This document shows positions 15,804 through 20,256 of a stretch of DNA of 20,256 nt, in pieces. The stretch's first letter is position 1. Every line of letters begins with the position of its first letter. The stretch is from Bacteroidota bacterium. GTDB taxonomy: Bacteria > Bacteroidota > Bacteroidia > Flavobacteriales > Flavobacteriaceae. The stretch covers positions 1 through 20,256 of the forward strand of contig JAACDD010000084.1 in NCBI GenBank assembly GCA_009937085.1, read 5' to 3'. The notes under the pieces were generated by a model. That model was not told where the DNA came from. It saw only the letters and a program-made list of their open reading frames with translations, and did not search any database. A program made the position numbers and the translations under genes.

Positions 15804-17132
15804 ATGACTGCGTATATCCCTAACATTGCTTTTGCAGTTTTGTTTGTTGTTTTGGTTGGCCTCTTTACACGAAATGTTCGTCGTATTATTCGGAATATCA
15901 AATTAGGAAATACTACAAATAGGTCAGATCAACCCAAAAAGCGTTGGTTACACATGGCACGCATTGCGCTTGGGCAATCTAAAATGGTGCGCAAACCACT
16001 TTCTGGTGCACTACACGTCATTGTATATGTAGGTTTTGTTGTCATTAACATTGAACTACTCGAAATTATCCTCGACGGATTTTTAGGAACGCATCGCGTT
16101 TTTGCACCCTATTTAGGAGGTGTATATGATGTGCTTATTTTCACTTTTGAAATTTTTGCAGCTCTTGTATTAATCTGTGTGTTTTTCTTTTGGACACGTC
16201 GAAATGTTGTTCGTATCAAACGCTTTTGGAAACCCGAAATGAAAGGCTGGCCCAAATGGGATGCAGATATCATTTTATATGCCGAAGTTGTACTTATGGG
16301 ATTGTTTTTAACCATGAATGCCTCTGATTATTGGCTGCAAACTGTAGCGCAAGATGAGCATTATATATTGGCGGGAAGTTTTCCAGTTAGTCAGTTGTTA
16401 CTTCCCCTTTTTGATGGGATGACGGCACAACAAGTTATTGGAATTGAGCGCACAACGTGGTGGTTACATATTAGCGGTATCCTACTGTTTTTGAATTATT
16501 TATACTATTCTAAGCACCTACATATTATTCTTGCTTTCCCCAACACCTATTTTGCCAAGTTATCGCCTCAAGGCGAACTTTCAAATATGGAAGCGGTAAC
16601 CAATGAAGTAAAGTTGATGTTAGACCCAGAAGCAGATCCCTATGCTGCTCCTGCTACAGATGCAGCTCCTACTACTTTTGGTGCAGCAGACGTTACCGAT
16701 TTAAATTGGGTACAGCTTATGAATGCGTATTCGTGTACTGAGTGTGGTCGTTGTACGGATGAATGTCCTGCGAATCAAACGGGTAAACTATTATCTCCGC
16801 GTAAGATTATGATGGATACGCGCGATAGACTTACTGAGATAGGTTCTTCTTTAAACAAAGACGAAGACCCCAATCAAAATGCCTTATTAGACAACTATAT
16901 TTCAAGGGAGGAATTATGGGCATGTACATCTTGTAATGCTTGTGTAGAAGCCTGTCCGATTGCCATAGATCCGCTTTCTATTATCATGGAAATGCGTCGC
17001 TATTTGGTAATGGAACAATCTGCTGCTCCTAATGAATTAAACGTAATGATGACCAATGTAGAAAACAACGGAGCTCCTTGGCCATTTAATCAACAAGACC
17101 GTTTAGCTTGGCGCGAAGAATTAAATACATAA
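15804..17132 (+). CDS. Membrane-bound (Fe-S) oxidoreductase with two 4Fe-4S clusters
   Basis: This 442-residue protein fuses a membrane domain to a ferredoxin-like domain. Hydrophobic helices lie near 3-22, 66-92, 105-128, 155-174 and 217-245. Several histidines in or beside them (ALHVIVYV, WWLHISG, YYSKHLHIILAF) resemble NarI/DsrM-type haem b ligation, though this is inference. The cytoplasmic C-terminus carries CTECGRCTDECP (Cys 311, 314, 317, 321) and CTSCNACVEACP (Cys 374, 377, 380, 384), each suited to a 4Fe-4S cluster, as in the DsrK/HdrD/GlpC superfamily. The matching cysteine-rich (CCG) domain of such enzymes is encoded separately two genes downstream. The electron donor, acceptor and substrate are unknown. 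The ATG follows the MCE gene by two bases. Confidence 0.85.
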   Translation: MTAYIPNIAFAVLFVVLVGLFTRNVRRIIRNIKLGNTTNRSDQPKKRWLHMARIALGQSKMVRKPLSGALHVIVYVGFVVINIELLEIILDGFLGTHRVFAPYLGGVYDVLIFTFEIFAALVLICVFFFWTRRNVVRIKRFWKPEMKGWPKWDADIILYAEVVLMGLFLTMNASDYWLQTVAQDEHYILAGSFPVSQLLLPLFDGMTAQQVIGIERTTWWLHISGILLFLNYLYYSKHLHIILAFPNTYFAKLSPQGELSNMEAVTNEVKLMLDPEADPYAAPATDAAPTTFGAADVTDLNWVQLMNAYSCTECGRCTDECPANQTGKLLSPRKIMMDTRDRLTEIGSSLNKDEDPNQNALLDNYISREELWACTSCNACVEACPIAIDPLSIIMEMRRYLVMEQSAAPNELNVMMTNVENNGAPWPFNQQDRLAWREELNT

Positions 17133-17134
17133 AC

Positions 17135-17581
17135 ATGGATAAAGAAAAAGTAGATAAACTACTAAAAGAAAAACTAGAAGACGGCGAACACGTTAGTCCA
17201 GTACTTCCAGGTGGGATTAAAAATTATTTAATCGATATTGATGGAACTATTTGTGACGATATTCCCAACGAAGAGCCCGAACGTATGGCAACTGCCGAAT
17301 TATATCCCGATGCACTAAAAACATTAAACAAGTGGTACGATGAAGGACATGTAATTTGTTTTTTTACGTCACGTACAGAAGAGCATCGTGGTGTTACAGA
17401 AAAGTGGCTTAAAGAAAATGGATTTAATTACCATTCTCTTCTTATGGGAAAACCTCGTGGTGGAAATTACCACTGGGTAGATAACCACTTGGTTCGTGCA
17501 ACACGATATAACGGGAAGTTTACCGATTTGGTAGAAAAAGAAGTAACCATAGAAGTGTTTGATGATGGCTTCCACGACTAA
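17135..17581 (+). CDS. Small HAD-superfamily protein (uncharacterised)
   Basis: This 148-residue soluble protein has HAD-fold motifs: DIDGT (Asp34, Asp36) as motif I, FFTSRTEEH (Thr78/Ser79) as motif II, Lys106 in MGKPRGGNYHWVD and Asp116 as the late acidic residue. There is no room for a full cap domain. Relatives in Bacteroidota are, to my knowledge, often labelled phosphoheptose isomerase; nothing here supports that, because the SIS fold of GmhA is absent. The substrate is unknown. It starts two bases after the membrane Fe-S gene and its 3' end overlaps the CCG-protein gene, so all three should be made together. I use ATG 17135; the frame is open further back only inside the upstream gene. 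Confidence 0.8.
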   Translation: MDKEKVDKLLKEKLEDGEHVSPVLPGGIKNYLIDIDGTICDDIPNEEPERMATAELYPDALKTLNKWYDEGHVICFFTSRTEEHRGVTEKWLKENGFNYHSLLMGKPRGGNYHWVDNHLVRATRYNGKFTDLVEKEVTIEVFDDGFHD

Positions 17582-18356
17582 CATTCCAACCATGTCTGAA
17601 TTAGCAGCTCAGGGCAAACAACCCGAGGTGCTTTTTTGGGTGGGATGTGCGGGTAGCTTTGATGAGCGTGCCAAAAAAATCACCAAGGCATTTGTTAAAC
17701 TCTTAATTAAAGCAGACGTTTCCTTTGCCGTGCTTGGTCCTGAAGAAAGTTGTACTGGCGATCCTGCAAAGCGTGCTGGAAATGAGTTTTTGTTCCAGAT
17801 GCAAGCCATGACCAACATTGAGGTACTCAATGGCTATGAGGTGAAAAAGATAGTTACGGCTTGTCCACATTGCTTTAATACGCTAAAAAATGAATATCCA
17901 GGCTTGGGCGGAAGCTATGAAGTTGTGCATCACACACAGTTTTTAAAGCAGTTACTCAATGAAGGAAAATTAAAAGTGGAAGGCGGTTCGTTTAAAGGAA
18001 AACGCATCACCTTTCACGATCCATGTTATTTGGGTAGAGCGAATAACGAGTACGAAGCGCCACGAGCTGTTTTATCGAAACTTGAAAGCGAGCTTATTGA
18101 AATGAAAAGTTGCAAAGCGAAAGGGCTTTGCTGTGGAGCAGGCGGCGCGCAAATGTTTAAAGATGCCGAGCCAGGAAACAAGGAAGTCAATATTGAACGT
18201 ACCGAACAAGCCTTGGCAACAAAACCGGATATTATTGCGGCAGGCTGTCCGTTTTGCAACACCATGATGACTGATGGTGTGAAAAACAAGGAGCAAGAGA
18301 GCAAGGTTGCCGTTATGGACATTGCAGAACTTTTAGAACAGGCACAAGACTTATAA
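17565..18356 (+). CDS. CCG-domain (Fe-S)-binding protein, HdrB/GlpC-like
   Basis: This is a soluble 263-residue protein with two cysteine-rich (CCG, PF02754) repeats. The second is complete: Cys154 (HDPCYLGR), Cys189-Cys190-Gly (LCCGAGG) and Cys228/Cys231 (GCPFC). The first has Cys28 (WVGCAGSFD), Cys63 in ESCTGD and Cys100/Cys103 (ACPHC), with Ser62 replacing the first cysteine of the usual pair. In HdrB such repeats hold non-cubane 4Fe-4S clusters that reduce disulfides; in GlpC and LutA they serve other electron transfers. It is the natural partner of the membrane Fe-S protein upstream. TTG 17559, ATG 17562, 17565 and 17592 are possible starts. I chose 17565, which overlaps the HAD gene by 17 bases and keeps the NIPTMSELAAQGKQPEVLFW lead-in. 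Confidence 0.86.
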   Translation: MASTTNIPTMSELAAQGKQPEVLFWVGCAGSFDERAKKITKAFVKLLIKADVSFAVLGPEESCTGDPAKRAGNEFLFQMQAMTNIEVLNGYEVKKIVTACPHCFNTLKNEYPGLGGSYEVVHHTQFLKQLLNEGKLKVEGGSFKGKRITFHDPCYLGRANNEYEAPRAVLSKLESELIEMKSCKAKGLCCGAGGAQMFKDAEPGNKEVNIERTEQALATKPDIIAAGCPFCNTMMTDGVKNKEQESKVAVMDIAELLEQAQDL

Positions 18357-18357
18357 T

Positions 18358-18840
18358 ATGTTTGTACCCTTCGAGGAATTAGATAATGAAGCACGTGTAT
18401 GGGTTTATCCAGCAAGTCGCCCTTTTACCGACGCGGAAGTAGTTGAAATTTCCCAAAAACTTGAAGCCTTTTTGACGCAATGGACAGCACATGGTTCATC
18501 ACTAAACGCAAGTTTTTCGCTGCCTTACAAACGTTTTATTGTTATCGCTTTAGACGAAAATGCGCAATCCGCTACGGGATGTTCCATTGATGCCTCGGTA
18601 CGTATCATACAAGAACTAGAAAAAACCTATGACTTGGTTCTCCTTGATAAAATGAATATTAGCTTTAAGCAAGGTGAATACATCACCTACAAATCAATTG
18701 CTGATTTTAAGGCAATGGTTAAGCGTAAATCCGTTTCAGAAAACACGCTTGTCTTTAACAACCTTGTACTAAACAAAGACGAATTTTTAAGCGAGTGGGA
18801 AGTTCCCGCAAAAGACAGTTGGCACGCACGCTATTTTTAG
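18358..18840 (+). CDS. Conserved protein of unknown function (Bacteroidota 'ABC transporter ATPase')
   Basis: This 160-residue soluble protein begins one base after the CCG-protein stop, so it belongs to the same transcript. It starts MFVPFEELDNEARVWVYPAS and contains WTAHGSSLNASFSLPYKRFIVIALDE and a C-terminal FLSEWEVPAKDSWHARYF. To my recollection, relatives in Flavobacteriia are often called ABC transporter ATPase, but no Walker A (GxxGxGKS/T), LSGGQ signature or Walker B is present, and it is far too short. There is no signal peptide or membrane helix. Its conserved place beside the Fe-S genes hints at a shared process; I cannot assign a function. Confidence 0.8.
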   Translation: MFVPFEELDNEARVWVYPASRPFTDAEVVEISQKLEAFLTQWTAHGSSLNASFSLPYKRFIVIALDENAQSATGCSIDASVRIIQELEKTYDLVLLDKMNISFKQGEYITYKSIADFKAMVKRKSVSENTLVFNNLVLNKDEFLSEWEVPAKDSWHARYF

Positions 18841-18854
18841 CCTACCTTTAGGTT

Positions 18855-20256
18855 ATGCTTCGTGCCTTTTTAGTGCTATTTCTTATTCCTGCCTGTTTGT
18901 ACGCTCAGGAGCAGCAACAATGGGTAGATAGTATTTATACCAAAATGTCCCTTGACCAAAAAATTGGTCAGCTTTTTATGGTAATGGCGTTTCCCGATGG
19001 AAACTTTCCAACGCAACAAAAAACGATACACCAGGTTAAAAAACAGCATATTGGCGGTATTTTATTTTCAAAAGGGTCGTCAATCAAACAACTACAAGAC
19101 ACAAAACGGTATCAGCGTTTTTCAGAAACACCGTTGCTAGTTGCTGCTGACGCAGAGTGGGGCATGGCAATGCGATTGCAAGACGTTTCGCCTTATCCAT
19201 ATGCGATGACATTGGGCGCGCTGCCCAACGATGAATTGGTTTATGCACTTGCCAAACAACTGGGAACACGAAAACGCAAAATGGGTGTGCACATTTCTTT
19301 TGCGCCTGTGGCAGATATAAATACCGAAGCGGATAACCCCATTATTGGAGTTCGTGCATTTGGTGACAATCCTATTCGCGTAGCTAAAAAAGCACAAGCT
19401 TTTATGGAAGGATTGCAAGACGCTGGTGTGATAGCAGTTGCCAAGCATTTTCCCGGTCATGGCGCATCAACTGCCGATTCACATAAAACACTCCCGCGAA
19501 TAAATCGCTCCAAAAAAGCATTGGATAGCATAGATTTAGTTCCATTTAAACACTTGATATCAATAGGGTTAAAAGGGATTATGGTAGGTCATTTAGATGT
19601 TCCAGCACTTGATAACAGCGGTCTCCCAATAGCTGCTTCTAAAAAAGTAGTAACCCAATTGTTGCAACAACAATTGGGCTTTAACGGACTTGTTTTTACT
19701 GATGCGTTGGATATGAAAGGAATCACCACAGCTGTTGATTCCCCCGCCTTAGCTGCTTTTTTGGCGGGAGCAGATGTATTGGTTATGCCGTTGCAACTAG
19801 AAAAAGCCATTTCAGCACTCAAAACGAGTTATGCCAACGGAGACATTACGGAAGCAAGATTAGCAACTTCTGTAAAGAAGATTCTTAGCGCAAAATATGC
19901 ATTGGGATTACATCAAAACAAAACAGTTAAAACAACTGGAAATCCATTGCCAAATACGTTTTACGATACGTATTTACGAAAACAAATTGCGGAACAAAGT
20001 ATTGTGGAGGTACACGCCCAAAAGGATGCATTTCCATTACAAAAAGACACAACTGCGTATTACGTATCCCTTGGGAAGCCATCGTCAAACGATTTTTTAT
20101 ATGCGTTACGAGAGCAAACAACTACCGTTCAAATTCTCAAAAACAGCCTTAAAACAACTGAACTGACAGGGAAAGCTATTGTGGTTGGTATTCACGCCAA
20201 CACCTCTTCGCCGTGGACGAATCAATCCCTTTCAGAAAGCGATATTGCTGTTCTAA
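18855..20256 (+). CDS. Secreted GH3 glycosidase, probable beta-N-acetylhexosaminidase (partial, runs off the window)
   Basis: The frame is open from ATG 18855 to the window end (467 codons, no stop). A signal peptide (MLRAFLVLFLIPACLYAQ) precedes a GH3 catalytic barrel. Key features are the NagZ-type loop KHFPGHG (197-203) with the Asp208-Ser-His210 dyad acting as acid/base, and FTDALDMKG with probable nucleophile Asp283. The loop reads GHGASTADSH where the common form is GHGDT. The dyad suggests cleavage of beta-GlcNAc linkages, as in muropeptide recycling, but here outside the cytoplasm. After about residue 355 a GH3 C-terminal domain seems to begin. In Bacteroidota such genes often continue into a serine beta-lactamase-like domain; that cannot be seen here. 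It begins 14 bases after the previous gene. Confidence 0.88.
   Translation, partial: MLRAFLVLFLIPACLYAQEQQQWVDSIYTKMSLDQKIGQLFMVMAFPDGNFPTQQKTIHQVKKQHIGGILFSKGSSIKQLQDTKRYQRFSETPLLVAADAEWGMAMRLQDVSPYPYAMTLGALPNDELVYALAKQLGTRKRKMGVHISFAPVADINTEADNPIIGVRAFGDNPIRVAKKAQAFMEGLQDAGVIAVAKHFPGHGASTADSHKTLPRINRSKKALDSIDLVPFKHLISIGLKGIMVGHLDVPALDNSGLPIAASKKVVTQLLQQQLGFNGLVFTDALDMKGITTAVDSPALAAFLAGADVLVMPLQLEKAISALKTSYANGDITEARLATSVKKILSAKYALGLHQNKTVKTTGNPLPNTFYDTYLRKQIAEQSIVEVHAQKDAFPLQKDTTAYYVSLGKPSSNDFLYALREQTTTVQILKNSLKTTELTGKAIVVGIHANTSSPWTNQSLSESDIAVL

Noticed and set aside
17135..17581. Phosphoheptose isomerase (GmhA)
   Set aside because: The sequence has HAD motifs and none of the SIS-domain sugar-phosphate binding pattern.
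18026..18415. 129-codon open frame on the minus strand
   Set aside because: It is antisense to the conserved cysteine motifs of the CCG protein; no independent support.

Overview
The window looks like the chromosome of a marine-type Flavobacteriales or closely related Bacteroidota. The DNA is AT-rich. Upstream regions lack Shine-Dalgarno runs but carry Bacteroidota-style -7 boxes (TAnnTTTG). The gene families (Bacteroidota-type LptD, large TamB, AmiC-like amidase with SPOR, MCE protein, paired Fe-S proteins, GH3 hydrolase) fit that phylum. All assignments come from reading motifs; no database search was run.

Layout. (1) 1-501, minus strand: tRNA-Ser(GCU) and tRNA-Arg(UCU) behind a good promoter, separated by three imperfect tandem copies of a roughly 83-base tRNA-derived repeat. 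Each copy keeps the 5' part of tRNA-Arg but lacks a T-arm. (2) 544-3342, minus strand: tsaD, rsmE and an AI-2E/PerM-family membrane protein. (3) 3373-7713, plus strand: a large TamB-family envelope protein divergent from tsaD across only 30 bases. (4) 7781-10663, plus strand: pfkA, gapA and a BadF/GlcNAc-kinase-like gene, a glycolytic operon with a probable sugar kinase. (5) 10660-13671, minus strand: lptD followed by a RidA gene. (6) 13709-18840, plus strand: peptidoglycan amidase, MCE (MlaD-like) protein, membrane Fe-S protein, small HAD protein, CCG-type Fe-S protein and a small protein of unknown function. (7) 18855 to the end: a secreted GH3 glycosidase cut by the window edge.

How the genes fit together. 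Much of the window serves the cell envelope: TamB (phospholipid transport or outer-membrane assembly), LptD (LPS insertion), MCE protein (lipid trafficking), amidase and GH3 enzyme (peptidoglycan turnover). A second theme is core metabolism and translation: Pfk, GAPDH, TsaD t6A formation, RsmE rRNA methylation and tRNAs. The least understood parts are the tRNA-derived repeat array and the membrane Fe-S / HAD / CCG cassette embedded in the envelope operon.

Start codons deserve care. tsaD and the MCE gene use GTG, and tamB and lptD most likely use TTG. Several promoters put the -7 box exactly 17 bases before the start codon.
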